Positions 8,479-15,093 of a stretch of 15,896 bases of DNA are shown here, piece by piece. The translations under genes and the position numbers were made by a program. Below the pieces are notes generated by a model. It saw nothing but the letters and a program-made list of their open reading frames with translations, had not been told where the DNA came from and did not search any database. The stretch covers positions 1 to 15,896 of the forward strand of contig JAAYFA010000239.1 of NCBI GenBank assembly GCA_012728445.1, written 5' to 3'. The stretch is from Clostridiales bacterium (GTDB taxonomy: Bacteria > Bacillota > Clostridia > Oscillospirales > Acutalibacteraceae). Positions within the stretch are counted from its first letter, which is position 1, and every line of letters begins with the position of its first letter.

Positions 8479-8525
8479 AAAAAGCAAGGCACTCTACGTT
8501 GTAATGACGCAGAGTGCCTTGCTTT
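8479..8525. terminator. Bidirectional terminator between convergent genes
   Basis: A 16-bp perfect stem, AAAAGCAAGGCACTCT (8480-8495) with its complement at 8508-8523 offset by the inner loop, is extended by three more pairs after one mismatch. Each strand carries a T-run after it (GCTTTT on plus, GCTTTTTAG on minus). It lies between the stops of the DUF4838 gene and the rubrerythrin gene and can serve both. A related hairpin occurs at 11887-11921. Confidence 0.8.
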
Positions 8526-8552
8526 TACTGAAAAACCTAATACTTGAAAAAT

Positions 8553-9533
8553 CTAATACTTAATAAACATCTTACCCGGGGCACCGCAGATGCTGCATTT
8601 TTCGGGTCGATATTTCTCGATGTTTCCGCAGACCGGGCAGAGGTAATAGAATACTTCTTCCGTTTGGTCCAGGTTTTCTAAAGCTTCCTGATAAAGTCTT
8701 GCGTGCACTTCTTCTGCTTGCATAGCATAGGAAAAACTCATGAGCGCCGCTTTATTGCCTTCTTCATTGGCTACCTTGACAAAATCCGGATACATCTCCT
8801 TGTACTCGTGGGTTTCCCCCGCAACGGCGTCTTTGAGGTTGTCCGCTGTTGTGGCAACTTTGCCGGCTACCTCAAAATGCTTTAAGGCGTGGATGGTTTC
8901 GGCATCGGATGCGGCTTTGAATAGTTTGGCGGCATTCACCTTTCCGTCTTTTTCCGCTTTTTTGGCATACGCTAAGTACTTTCTGTTTGCTTGTGACTCC
9001 CCGGCAAATGCATCCATCAGGTTGTCAAGGGTTTTGTTTTCACTCATTGTTTTTTCCTCCTCATTTTTATTAAAAATTTTTATCAGTTTTTCCACAACCT
9101 CTTTCGGAAAGCCTTCCGGCTGTTTGTTTTCCACAAGAGACTGCAAAAATGCTTTCGTGTTGTCGCTTTGCGGCAGCATAAACCCTGCTTCACGGATGAT
9201 ATCTTCCGCCATAATGTGGTTGGACTTTTCGACAGCGGCGGCCAACTTGCCGGGTAGGCCCGCAGCGATCGTTTCCTGTTCCGCTTTGCTCTGCATAAGA
9301 GCCTTGAGCGCACCGATAACCGTTTCGGTTTTGACCTGCTGTGGCGGGTAGACCTCCGGCACCATGGAAATCGCACCCGAGGGGCAAGCATCCGCGCAGT
9401 CGCCACAACCGATGCACGTTGCGACATCGATAATGCTGTTTTCGGTATCCGTCGCGCCGCTTGGGCAGACATAGAGGCACAAGCAGTCTTTGGTGCATAA
9501 GCGAATGTTTCTTACCGCATATTTTTTAGACAT
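8553..9533 (-). CDS. Ferredoxin-like 4Fe-4S domain fused to rubrerythrin
   Basis: A 326-residue two-part redox protein. Residues 1-60 hold two iron-sulphur motifs: C40-x2-C43-x2-C46-x3-C50-P is canonical, while C13-x3-C17-x-C19-x3-C23-P has its second cysteine shifted by one. Residues 61-162 are a helical linker of unknown role. Residues 163-326 are a full-length rubrerythrin (164 residues): in rubrerythrin numbering the di-iron ligands are E17, E50-x2-H53, E78 and E112/E113-x-H115, followed by a rubredoxin-like Fe(Cys)4 site, C137-x2-C140 and C151-x2-C154. Rubrerythrins reduce hydrogen peroxide to water in anaerobes, fed by rubredoxin or ferredoxin; here the donor would be tethered. An in-frame ATG at 9047 with its own AGGAGG could also yield free rubrerythrin. 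It starts two bases after the stop of the double-rubredoxin gene, so both form one operon. Confidence 0.9.
   Translation of the reverse strand: MSKKYAVRNIRLCTKDCLCLYVCPSGATDTENSIIDVATCIGCGDCADACPSGAISMVPEVYPPQQVKTETVIGALKALMQSKAEQETIAAGLPGKLAAAVEKSNHIMAEDIIREAGFMLPQSDNTKAFLQSLVENKQPEGFPKEVVEKLIKIFNKNEEEKTMSENKTLDNLMDAFAGESQANRKYLAYAKKAEKDGKVNAAKLFKAASDAETIHALKHFEVAGKVATTADNLKDAVAGETHEYKEMYPDFVKVANEEGNKAALMSFSYAMQAEEVHARLYQEALENLDQTEEVFYYLCPVCGNIEKYRPEKCSICGAPGKMFIKY
9045..9061 (-). promoter_or_regulatory. Internal ribosome binding site and ATG for free rubrerythrin
   Basis: Within the fusion gene, AGGAGG (complement of 9056-9061) lies 8 bases before an in-frame ATG (9045-9047). The product from this ATG begins MSENKTLDNLMDAF, the usual start of a stand-alone rubrerythrin, and runs to the same stop at 8553. 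The Shine-Dalgarno itself is translated as part of NEEEKT in the long product. Production of both forms is an inference. Confidence 0.6.
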
Positions 9534-9535
9534 TC

Positions 9536-10219
9536 TTATGACCCCCCTTCAATTTTTTCAAATTTCCAGTCTTGCACCTTGCACACGGGGCACAGGGCCG
9601 GCGGCGCGTCCCCTATAAAGATAAAACCACAGATGGTGCAAACATAAACGCCGGTGTTTTCAAGTATGGCGTCGCCTTCTTTTTGATAGCGTGTCAACAG
9701 TGATTTTAAAATGAGCGTAACCTTCTTGCTCCAAACCAGCGCGCGGAGTGCACCTCTGTCGTTGGCATCGATTGCCGCGGCATTAGCACTCGGCCAACCT
9801 TCTGCAAGATCTTTTTCGATGAGACCAAGCAGCTTATCAAAACCGGGGGAATCGGCGCCTGCCGAGGCCGGCGTCGATACTGTTTTAAAGTAGCCGGCAA
9901 GCTCAGTAAAAAGAGCCGCCTCTTCCGGCTTATACTGTTTTTCGCAGCCACGCGCGAGATTGGTGCAAAGGGCACCGATTTGTGCCGATGACATCTCTTC
10001 CATGTCCGTGTGTGCCCCCGCTACAGTCGGCGGCATCCTCTGAATTGATACCGCCGCTTCCCCGTGTTTTACAAACTCCGATTTTGCGGCACCGCAGAGT
10101 GGGCAAACCCAATCTTTCGGCAAGTCCTCCCATTGCGTGCCCGGCGCAATGCCCGCTTCGGGAATGCCCTGCGCTTCGTCATAGATATACCCACAAACGG
10201 CGCATTCATATTTCCCCAT
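9536..10219 (-). CDS. Double-rubredoxin electron-transfer protein
   Basis: A 227-residue protein with iron sites at both ends. Residues 1-50 are a rubredoxin (C6-x2-C9 and C39-x2-C42, with the typical YECAVCGYIYD and DWVCPLCG). Residues ~75-185 are helical (GCEKQYKPEEAALFTELAGYF), recalling proteins linked to rubrerythrins, but lack the ExxH di-iron ligands. Residues 192-220 form a short rubrerythrin-type rubredoxin knuckle, C194-x2-C197 and C210-x2-C213. It most likely shuttles electrons to the rubrerythrin encoded immediately downstream (2-base gap), as rubredoxins do in peroxide and oxygen detoxification of anaerobes. GGAGGG 6 bases upstream supports the ATG. The function of the middle domain is unknown. 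Confidence 0.88.
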   Translation of the reverse strand: MGKYECAVCGYIYDEAQGIPEAGIAPGTQWEDLPKDWVCPLCGAAKSEFVKHGEAAVSIQRMPPTVAGAHTDMEEMSSAQIGALCTNLARGCEKQYKPEEAALFTELAGYFKTVSTPASAGADSPGFDKLLGLIEKDLAEGWPSANAAAIDANDRGALRALVWSKKVTLILKSLLTRYQKEGDAILENTGVYVCTICGFIFIGDAPPALCPVCKVQDWKFEKIEGGS

Positions 10220-10284
10220 ACCATTCCCTCCTCACATGTTTTTGTTCTTATTTGAAAAGTGGCATATAAGCCCTTAGTCGTTGC

Positions 10285-10313
10285 ATTTTATCAGGCGTTA
10301 AAAGTTTTTTCAA
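10285..10313 (-). promoter_or_regulatory. Promoter of the rubredoxin-rubrerythrin operon
   Basis: On the minus strand TTGAAA (complement 10308-10313), a 17-base spacer and TAAAAT (complement 10285-10290) form a good sigma-A promoter. The -35 and spacer lie in the last codons of ogt, and the -10 starts just after its stop. The leader would be about 60 bases. This would let the redox operon be expressed apart from ogt. I could not find a convincing PerR-type operator beside it. Confidence 0.55.
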
Positions 10314-10752
10314 GCTCCAGCAGCGATTCTTTCATTGCCAAACCGCCTGCATAGCCAACAAGTTTTCCGCTTGACCCCACTACCCGATGGCAGGGGACCA
10401 CAATCATGATTGGATTTCTGTTGTTCGCCATGCCTACTGCGCGGCTTGCTTTCGGGTTGCCGACCATGGTTGCGACGTCCTTGTATGTGCGGGTTTCGCC
10501 ATACGGAATTCGGCAAAGCGCGTCCCACACTTTTTGCTGAAATTCTGTCCCGCGCAGCTCGTATGGGAAGTCAAATGTCCGGCGATGCCCTTCAAGAAAT
10601 TCGCATACTTGCTCAAACGCTTTATCCGAAAGCGCCGAATGCTCGTTGTCGCCATCGATTTGATCTACCCGATAAAAAGAGATTACGGCCGTATCGGTAT
10701 ACCCGATTTTTAACAGTCCAAATTCAAAATCATAAAAAGCGTGTCGAATCAT
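10291..10752 (-). CDS. ogt: Methylated-DNA--protein-cysteine methyltransferase
   Basis: A suicide DNA-repair enzyme that moves the alkyl group from O6-methylguanine (and O4-methylthymine) to its own cysteine. The 153-residue length fits the single-domain Ogt class. The active site is P120-C121-H122-R123 within IMIVVPCHRVVG; the helix-turn-helix and arginine finger are seen in YGETRTYKDVA (about 84-94) and RAVGMANNRNP (104-114); and the closing YAGGLAMKESLLELE is standard. The N-terminal ~60 residues are the poorly conserved RNase H-like domain. A moderate ribosome binding site (GGAAAGGAAAAG) precedes the ATG. A second alkylation-repair gene lies about 450 bases upstream on the same strand. 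Confidence 0.93.
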   Translation of the reverse strand: MIRHAFYDFEFGLLKIGYTDTAVISFYRVDQIDGDNEHSALSDKAFEQVCEFLEGHRRTFDFPYELRGTEFQQKVWDALCRIPYGETRTYKDVATMVGNPKASRAVGMANNRNPIMIVVPCHRVVGSSGKLVGYAGGLAMKESLLELEKTFNA

Positions 10753-10800
10753 TTTCTTTTCCTTTCCGGTTGCGGCTAGAGACCATCCGCGGGAACGATC

Positions 10801-11028
10801 CTACAATATTATGGAACCGCCGTTTTTAAGCGTATTCCTGAAGTCGGCTACATCTATACCCCATATCTCTCGACCGGTATTGACTGCTAAAAATGCCGCA
10901 ACCCCCGCTGCTTCGCCGATTTGGGTTAAATTAACCATCACCCTTACCGCGCCAAAGGCATCACTTTCGGCATTAATCATTCTGCCGACCATCAATAGAT
11001 TGCCGAATTTTTGTTGAATAAGCAACAT
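10801..11028 (-). pseudogene. C-terminal remnant of an FAD-dependent oxidoreductase
   Basis: The frame from 11028 to the TAG at 10801 reads GNLLMVGRMINAESDAFGAVRVM, then GEAAGVAAFLAVNTG and ending FRNTLKNGGSIIL (fragments quoted separately). This is the C-terminal signature of the FAD_oxidored family (large flavoproteins that normally exceed 400 residues): the NLL..GR.I.A motif, the invariant GEAAGVAAALA helix that covers the flavin, and the L...L...G tail. Only about 75 residues remain. The open frame continues about 20 codons further up, without recognisable homology, to a TAA, and no FAD-binding GxGxxG region is found upstream. It appears to be a decayed gene fragment, probably not expressed as a working enzyme. 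Confidence 0.6.
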
Positions 11029-11145
11029 TTCGGCACTTCTTTTTACGGAACTTTCTTGACATTTGTTTATGAAAAAGCTCCCTAGTTACGGCTGACTCTT
11101 GAGGAAGGAAAACGCCGTTCCTATGTCTCGTTTATTATATTTTCA

Positions 11146-11196
11146 CCGGCTAAAGCAGTCGAATGCTTTTACCGGAGAAAACCGAGTGTTTTCCCC
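11146..11196 (-). terminator. Overlapping hairpins after the AlkA-like gene, possible weak terminator
   Basis: Downstream of the stop at 11200, the minus strand can form a 9-bp hairpin (arms 11174-11182 and 11188-11196, 5-base loop) and a second, longer imperfect hairpin (11146-11157 with 11164-11175). They share bases 11174-11175, so they partly exclude each other. Neither is followed by a T-run, so termination is only a suggestion. Confidence 0.3.
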
Positions 11197-11199
11197 TTA

Positions 11200-11856
11200 T
11201 CACTTCTTCGTCGCCTGCTTTTTCTTTTTTGGTGCATAGTCGCGCATTTCCGGAATCGCACCCCCGGCAATTGCCCAAAGGTACAAGCCGGCCACCGTTG
11301 CGTAGGGCGAGTAACGTCTTGCATATTTTGCAAACATTTTTCTGTCGATGTTTCGGTGATGGTACAACATCCGCATTCCACGCTGAATGGCAAGGTCGCC
11401 GAAGCTTACCACATCGGGGCGCTGCATAGAAAAGATCAAGAGCATTTCAGCCGTCCATACGCCGACGCCTTTGAGCGCCACAAGCTCTTTTATGACCTCG
11501 GCATCGGACAGATCGTGGAGCGCGTCGATGTCAAACTCCTTGTTCTTGATTTTTTCCGCAAAATCTTTGATATAGCCGGCTTTTTTGAAAGTCATGCCAA
11601 GTTTTTGCAGTTCGGCCAGCTCCAGAGCGTCTATCGCATCGACACCAACAATCTTAACTCTGTCCCGAAGCCTTTGCCATATGGTCACCTGCGCGGCGGT
11701 GGAGATTTGCTGCCCGATGATATGGTGGACCACGGAGGAAAAAAGGTCGCTGTCAACAGTTCGATAGATGGGACCGATCCGATCAATTGCTTCGCCGAGC
11801 AGCTTGTCGCGGCTCTTTAGGAACTCAATTTCTTTTTCACCATACTCAAAATACAA
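11200..11856 (-). CDS. HhH-GPD DNA glycosylase (AlkA-like, 3-methyladenine glycosylase II)
   Basis: A base-excision repair enzyme expected to cut alkylated purines from DNA. The 218 residues cover the HhH-GPD domain: FSSVVHHIIGQQIS (about 39-52) is the helix that precedes the catalytic region; the helix-hairpin-helix LKGVGVWTA is at 128-136; and the GPD loop carries the catalytic aspartate in SFGDLAIQRG (D154). There is no C-terminal iron-sulphur cluster, separating it from MutY/Nth. The N-terminal TBP-like domain of E. coli AlkA is absent, as in the shorter bacterial relatives. The tail KKKKQATKK is strongly basic. The start is TTG (11854-11856) with GAGGTG five bases upstream; no better ATG exists nearby. 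Pairing with ogt points to alkylation repair. Substrate range is inferred. Confidence 0.88.
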   Translation of the reverse strand: MYFEYGEKEIEFLKSRDKLLGEAIDRIGPIYRTVDSDLFSSVVHHIIGQQISTAAQVTIWQRLRDRVKIVGVDAIDALELAELQKLGMTFKKAGYIKDFAEKIKNKEFDIDALHDLSDAEVIKELVALKGVGVWTAEMLLIFSMQRPDVVSFGDLAIQRGMRMLYHHRNIDRKMFAKYARRYSPYATVAGLYLWAIAGGAIPEMRDYAPKKKKQATKK

Positions 11857-11886
11857 AGGGGCACCTCAATAGTTAGGATACCAAGG

Positions 11887-11921
11887 CACTCTAGGTGATT
11901 GCCGTAGGGTGCCTTGCCTCG
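11887..11921. repeat. Second copy of the CAAGGCACTCTA hairpin
   Basis: An imperfect stem-loop, CAAGGCACTCTAGG (from about 11884) with AGGGTGCCTTG on the far side, lies between the HMA gene stop (11958) and the start of the AlkA-like gene. It shares CAAGGCACTCTA and GTGCCTTG with the terminator at 8480-8523. It lacks a T-run on both strands, so it is either a weakened terminator of the metal operon or a dispersed hairpin repeat. Confidence 0.55.
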
Positions 11922-11957
11922 TCCGGCTGTCTATAACACGGCGGATAATCTGCTGCT

Positions 11958-12191
11958 TTATTTGTCTTTGACTTGCGTTTTTTTAACGTCGTAGCCAAGT
12001 GCCGTGATGGCCTTTACGATTTCTTCAATCGATATTTTTTCGTCGTCAAAGTCAAACTTCGCTTTGCTTGAGTTGAACAGTACGTTTACGCTTTCTTTTT
12101 CCACACCATCCAAAGATTTTGTCGCGCCTTCAATCTTCTGTACACACGATGGACACGTAAGAGGCTCTAGTTGAATAATTGCTTTTTTCAT
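11958..12191 (-). CDS. Free-standing HMA-domain metal chaperone (CopZ-like)
   Basis: A 77-residue single heavy-metal-associated domain with the ferredoxin-like fold of CopZ. The metal-binding loop is L-T-C13-P-S-C16, in place of the more usual M.C..C of copper chaperones, and the fold ends with the characteristic ALGYDV near residue 70. Such proteins carry a soft metal ion in the cytoplasm to a P1B ATPase. That fits here: the ATPase directly upstream (28-base gap) lacks its own N-terminal HMA domain, so this protein may act as its detached binding domain. GAGGAGAG lies about 7 bases before the ATG. The metal (Cu, Zn or Cd) is not shown by sequence alone; the missing Met before the CxxC makes a standard copper role less certain. 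Confidence 0.88.
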   Translation of the reverse strand: MKKAIIQLEPLTCPSCVQKIEGATKSLDGVEKESVNVLFNSSKAKFDFDDEKISIEEIVKAITALGYDVKKTQVKDK

Positions 12192-12219
12192 TTTTTTCTC
12201 TCCTCAATTTTTATTGTTT

Positions 12220-14073
12220 TCAGCGTCTTAATTTATAACGAAGGAGTCGCATACCGTTTAAAATGACGACCAATATACTACCTTCATGCACGAACATCCC
12301 TATGGACATATTCATCCATTTACTAAAAAACACACTTGCAAGTAAAAACCACACAACACCCACCGCAATGATGATGTTTTGGCGCATGTTGTTGGCTGTT
12401 GCTTTTGTCAAGCCCAGTGCATGAGGCAAACGACTAAAGTCCGAGTTCATTAAAACGACATCCGATGTTTCAATCGCTACGTCTGTGCCGCTCCCCATTG
12501 CAATGCCAATTTGAGCCAAAGCAATTGAAGGACTGTCGTTCACGCCATCGCCAACGAACGCGACGATTTGCCCCTTCGCAATTAAATCTTCAATATAGGC
12601 TGCTTTATTTTCCGGCAACATATGCCCATGGGCTTCTGTCAAGCCTAATGCGCGCGCCACTAAATCTACTGTTCCCTGGTTATCGCCCGACAGAACGACC
12701 AGATTTTTAACGCCTAATTTCTTTAGCCTTTTGAGATCCTCTTTCACCCCCGGGCGAATTTGGTCGCGGATACCCATTAGCACCTTTAGCTCACCATCAA
12801 CGGCTGTCAGAACCAGCGAATTTCCGTTTTCTTCAAATCGGACAATATCTGCACGAGCTTTTTCATTCAAGCGAACGTTTTCTTGATCCATTAGCGCAAC
12901 ATTGCCTACTGCGACTCTATGTCCATCTACATAAGCAACAATACCGCCGCCTTTTACAACATCTGTTTTTTCGACTGTGTATGTTTTGGCATCGCCAATA
13001 TAGTCTATCACTGCTTTCGCTAGCGGATGGTCCGATTCTTTTTCAACACTTGACAGGTAGCCCAATACTTCGTCAGCGTTATTGCCATACATTTCTTTTT
13101 CAGCTACTTTGGGGCTGCCTACCGTTAAGGTACCGGTCTTGTCAAATACAATGGTATCAACTTTGCTAAAATCCTGTATCACTTCGCTGCCTTTTAAAAG
13201 CACCCCGTGTCGCGCGCCATTCCCTATGCCCGCCACGTTTGAAACAGGCACACCGATAACCAAGGCTCCGGGGCAACCCAAAACTAATATTGTAATGGCC
13301 AGTTCAATATTTCGCGAGAATAGCCATACAATAAACGCAAGAACTAAAACGGCCGGCGTATAGTATTTGGAAAACTTGTTAATGAAACGTTCCGCTTCTG
13401 ATTTTGAATCTTGCGCTTCTTCGACCAGCTCAATAATTTTGCCAAAAGTGGTGTCTTCCCCTACTCGATCCGCAATAATTTGTATGGTTCCGTTTTCTAA
13501 AATTGTTCCGGCATAAACCCCGGAGTCTTTTCTTTTACTCACCGGAAGAGATTCGCCGGTGATACTTGCTTCGTCAACATGACCCTCACCTGTCAGCACA
13601 GTGCCATCAACAGGAATCTTCGCGCCGGTTTTAACAAGCAAAATATCGCCTACATCGACTTCATCAACTTCTACTTCCTCAAATTCTCCGTTTTCCATTT
13701 GCTTCAAGGCGCTTTCCGGCGCCATTTCTATTAACTCTTTAATCGCAGAGCGCGTTTTGTTCAGCGTGCGTTGTTCCAGAAAAGCGCCGAACAAGAACAA
13801 GAATGTAACGATAGCCGATTCTTCAAGATTGCTGATTAAAAATGCCCCGCCAACCGCAATGGTAACCAAAACATCGATACTGACGACTTTAACTTTTAAT
13901 GCTTGGTAGGCTTGTATTGCAATAGGCGCAACGCCTGCTATCGAAGCGAGCGCAAAAGCCCACATCGCTATCTCTTCATTTTTGAAGCCCCACTCACCGG
14001 TAAAACCAATGACGATTAAAACTCCGCCGATTAGTGCTATAAGATTTTTCTTGCCCAGTATAAATCTCTGCAA
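12220..14073 (-). CDS. Heavy-metal P1B-type ATPase with CPG membrane motif
   Basis: A metal-exporting ATPase of 617 residues with about eight membrane segments and no N-terminal metal-binding domain. Seen motifs: actuator TGES (172-175), phosphorylation D311-KTGTLT, nucleotide-binding H349-P350, hinge GDGVND (508-513). The ion-selecting motif in the sixth segment is C267-P-G269 where CadA/ZntA and CopA proteins have CPC, so the second cysteine is missing. The last segment holds HEGSILVVILNGMRLL (596-611), a Zn/Cd-type context with Glu at a position where Zn pumps often carry Asp. The start is TTG at 14073, with the purine-rich GAGGGTGAG upstream; the N-terminus then leads straight into the first segment. 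It sits between a RIC-like gene (37-base gap) and the HMA chaperone gene in one operon. The transported metal is undetermined. Confidence 0.92.
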   Translation of the reverse strand: MQRFILGKKNLIALIGGVLIVIGFTGEWGFKNEEIAMWAFALASIAGVAPIAIQAYQALKVKVVSIDVLVTIAVGGAFLISNLEESAIVTFLFLFGAFLEQRTLNKTRSAIKELIEMAPESALKQMENGEFEEVEVDEVDVGDILLVKTGAKIPVDGTVLTGEGHVDEASITGESLPVSKRKDSGVYAGTILENGTIQIIADRVGEDTTFGKIIELVEEAQDSKSEAERFINKFSKYYTPAVLVLAFIVWLFSRNIELAITILVLGCPGALVIGVPVSNVAGIGNGARHGVLLKGSEVIQDFSKVDTIVFDKTGTLTVGSPKVAEKEMYGNNADEVLGYLSSVEKESDHPLAKAVIDYIGDAKTYTVEKTDVVKGGGIVAYVDGHRVAVGNVALMDQENVRLNEKARADIVRFEENGNSLVLTAVDGELKVLMGIRDQIRPGVKEDLKRLKKLGVKNLVVLSGDNQGTVDLVARALGLTEAHGHMLPENKAAYIEDLIAKGQIVAFVGDGVNDSPSIALAQIGIAMGSGTDVAIETSDVVLMNSDFSRLPHALGLTKATANNMRQNIIIAVGVVWFLLASVFFSKWMNMSIGMFVHEGSILVVILNGMRLLRYKLRR

Positions 14074-14110
14074 GCAAACTCACCCTCTACCTCGTTTTAT
14101 GATTGTATCT

Positions 14111-14413
14111 TTAAAGATGATACGCCTTATCCATATCGGCTAACATATTGTAAACAGCCTCAAAACTTTCACATACATCCCCCGGAACCGTGTAATCATT
14201 TGTGACGGCACGCAGCTTGGTAAACTCTTCTTCCAGTTCAGGTTTGTTGGATCCGGCTTCTTTCATTTTCAATTCGATTGCATCAAATAGTTTCTTAACC
14301 TCATGGAATTCCGGATGAGTGCCCCCGTGAACCTTCGCTACAACCGGGACATATTGTTTGAGTGTTTTCAAATGCGCTTTCTTCACTTGATTAAATGATA
14401 ATTGCTTTGACAT
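14111..14413 (-). CDS. Short RIC/YtfE-like helical protein
   Basis: A 100-residue, mostly helical protein resembling parts of the di-iron protein RIC (YtfE/ScdA), which repairs iron-sulphur clusters after nitrosative or oxidative stress. Two recognisable stretches are VAKVHGGTHPEFHEVKKLF (about 25-43) and LRAVTNDYTVPGDVCESF (about 67-84), both close to RIC consensus. It lacks the N-terminal ScdA domain, the first ligand helix, the HxxKEExxLFP stretch and the final HIHLEN.LFP helix, ending instead at DKAYHL with a stop. I found no continuation of the last helix in another frame. It may therefore not bind a di-iron centre. GGGTGG precedes the ATG. Its place as first gene of a metal-ATPase operon suggests a metal-related role, but that is inference. 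Homology is by pattern memory only. Confidence 0.7.
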   Translation of the reverse strand: MSKQLSFNQVKKAHLKTLKQYVPVVAKVHGGTHPEFHEVKKLFDAIELKMKEAGSNKPELEEEFTKLRAVTNDYTVPGDVCESFEAVYNMLADMDKAYHL

Positions 14414-14484
14414 ATTTCCACCCTTTTTCTTGTTTTTATTTTTTATAAGTTCGTTATGCTACGGCTAAATGTTGCGCCATTATT

Positions 14485-14513
14485 ATCATAACACAAAACA
14501 TTACGAGCTGAAA
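14485..14513 (-). promoter_or_regulatory. Possible promoter of the metal operon
   Basis: On the minus strand TATGAT (complement 14485-14490) with a weak -35 TTTCAG (complement 14508-14513) 17 bases away precedes the RIC-like gene by about 70 bases. The -10 region reads TGATAATAATGG, one half of a Fur-like 7-1-7 site, with no matching second half. Control by a metal regulator is possible but not shown. Confidence 0.3.
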
Positions 14514-14622
14514 ATTTCGCATTCGAACACCAAGTGTCGTGATGTTTTAAAAAAGTTTGTCTTGACAAGGGGTACACTGTATATCTCCTCCACTGTCTGT
14601 CGTATTTCGCGTTATTTTTGCC

Positions 14623-14946
14623 CTAATGTTTTCCATCCATTTTACATGCAGTAGCATCATCATCAATATTTTTAGAAATGATATCGGCATGTGATGCGCT
14701 GTGCTTTTTTAGCCATGCGTTGGCATAGGGACAAGTAGCCTTTGCCGTCAGCTTGTTTTCTTTTAAATATTCGGCGACAACCTCCATCATTTTCCCGGCG
14801 ACGCCTTTCCCTCTTAAAGCCGGACTGACATAGGTATGATCAATATCAACCTCTGCATTGTCCGTAAAAACAAAGGTCGCCTGCGCCATCAATTCCGCGT
14901 TTTCATCGACGCTGTAGATGCGTCCTTTTTCATATTTCCAGTTCAT
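14623..14946 (-). CDS. Small GNAT-like N-acetyltransferase (Acetyltransf_CG type)
   Basis: A 107-residue minimal acetyltransferase-fold protein. The acetyl-CoA phosphate-binding loop is visible in HTYVSPALRGKGVAGKMM (about 37-54), with R-G-K-G-V-A-G as the Q/RxxGxG/A motif. The family-specific ATCPYANAWLKKH follows (about 69-81), whose cysteine is conserved in the YjdJ/GNAT_CG group. Family members are about 90-110 residues, so this one is full length. The acceptor substrate is not known. AGGAGA at 14953-14958 supports the ATG. The ~235 bases upstream, before the OsmC gene, hold the OsmC terminator and otherwise nothing I can assign. It appears to be transcribed on its own. Confidence 0.88.
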   Translation of the reverse strand: MNWKYEKGRIYSVDENAELMAQATFVFTDNAEVDIDHTYVSPALRGKGVAGKMMEVVAEYLKENKLTAKATCPYANAWLKKHSASHADIISKNIDDDATACKMDGKH

Positions 14947-15093
14947 CGTTAGTCTCCTCTTATATTGTATTTGATATTTATTTTGTTGTCACCGCGTCCC
15001 GGCCTTACGGTACCTTTTTTTATAAACAAAATCTTGACTTCTGCCTTAACACTGGGCTTTCTCCCTGTACTAATTTTATAATTCTTTAAGCAT

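Noticed and set aside
8740..9351. A 203-codon plus-strand frame opposite the ferredoxin-rubrerythrin gene
   Set aside because: It is Ser/Ala/Leu-rich, typical of an antisense shadow. The minus frame has all rubrerythrin and ferredoxin ligands.
11356..11820. A 154-codon plus-strand frame opposite the AlkA-like gene
   Set aside because: No recognisable motifs; the opposite strand encodes a full HhH-GPD domain.
14485..14500. Fur/PerR-type operator before the metal operon
   Set aside because: Only one half, TGATAAT, fits; the second half has no match.
14562..14580. TTGACA on the plus strand followed by GTACACTGTATAT, considered as a promoter or a CopY-type operator
   Set aside because: The -10 spacing is wrong, no plus-strand gene follows, and TACACTGTA has one central base where the cop box TACANNTGTA needs two.
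14964..14992. GTGACA-17-TACAAT on the minus strand before the acetyltransferase gene
   Set aside because: The predicted start would fall inside the ribosome binding site, leaving almost no leader, so it is unlikely to be the working promoter.
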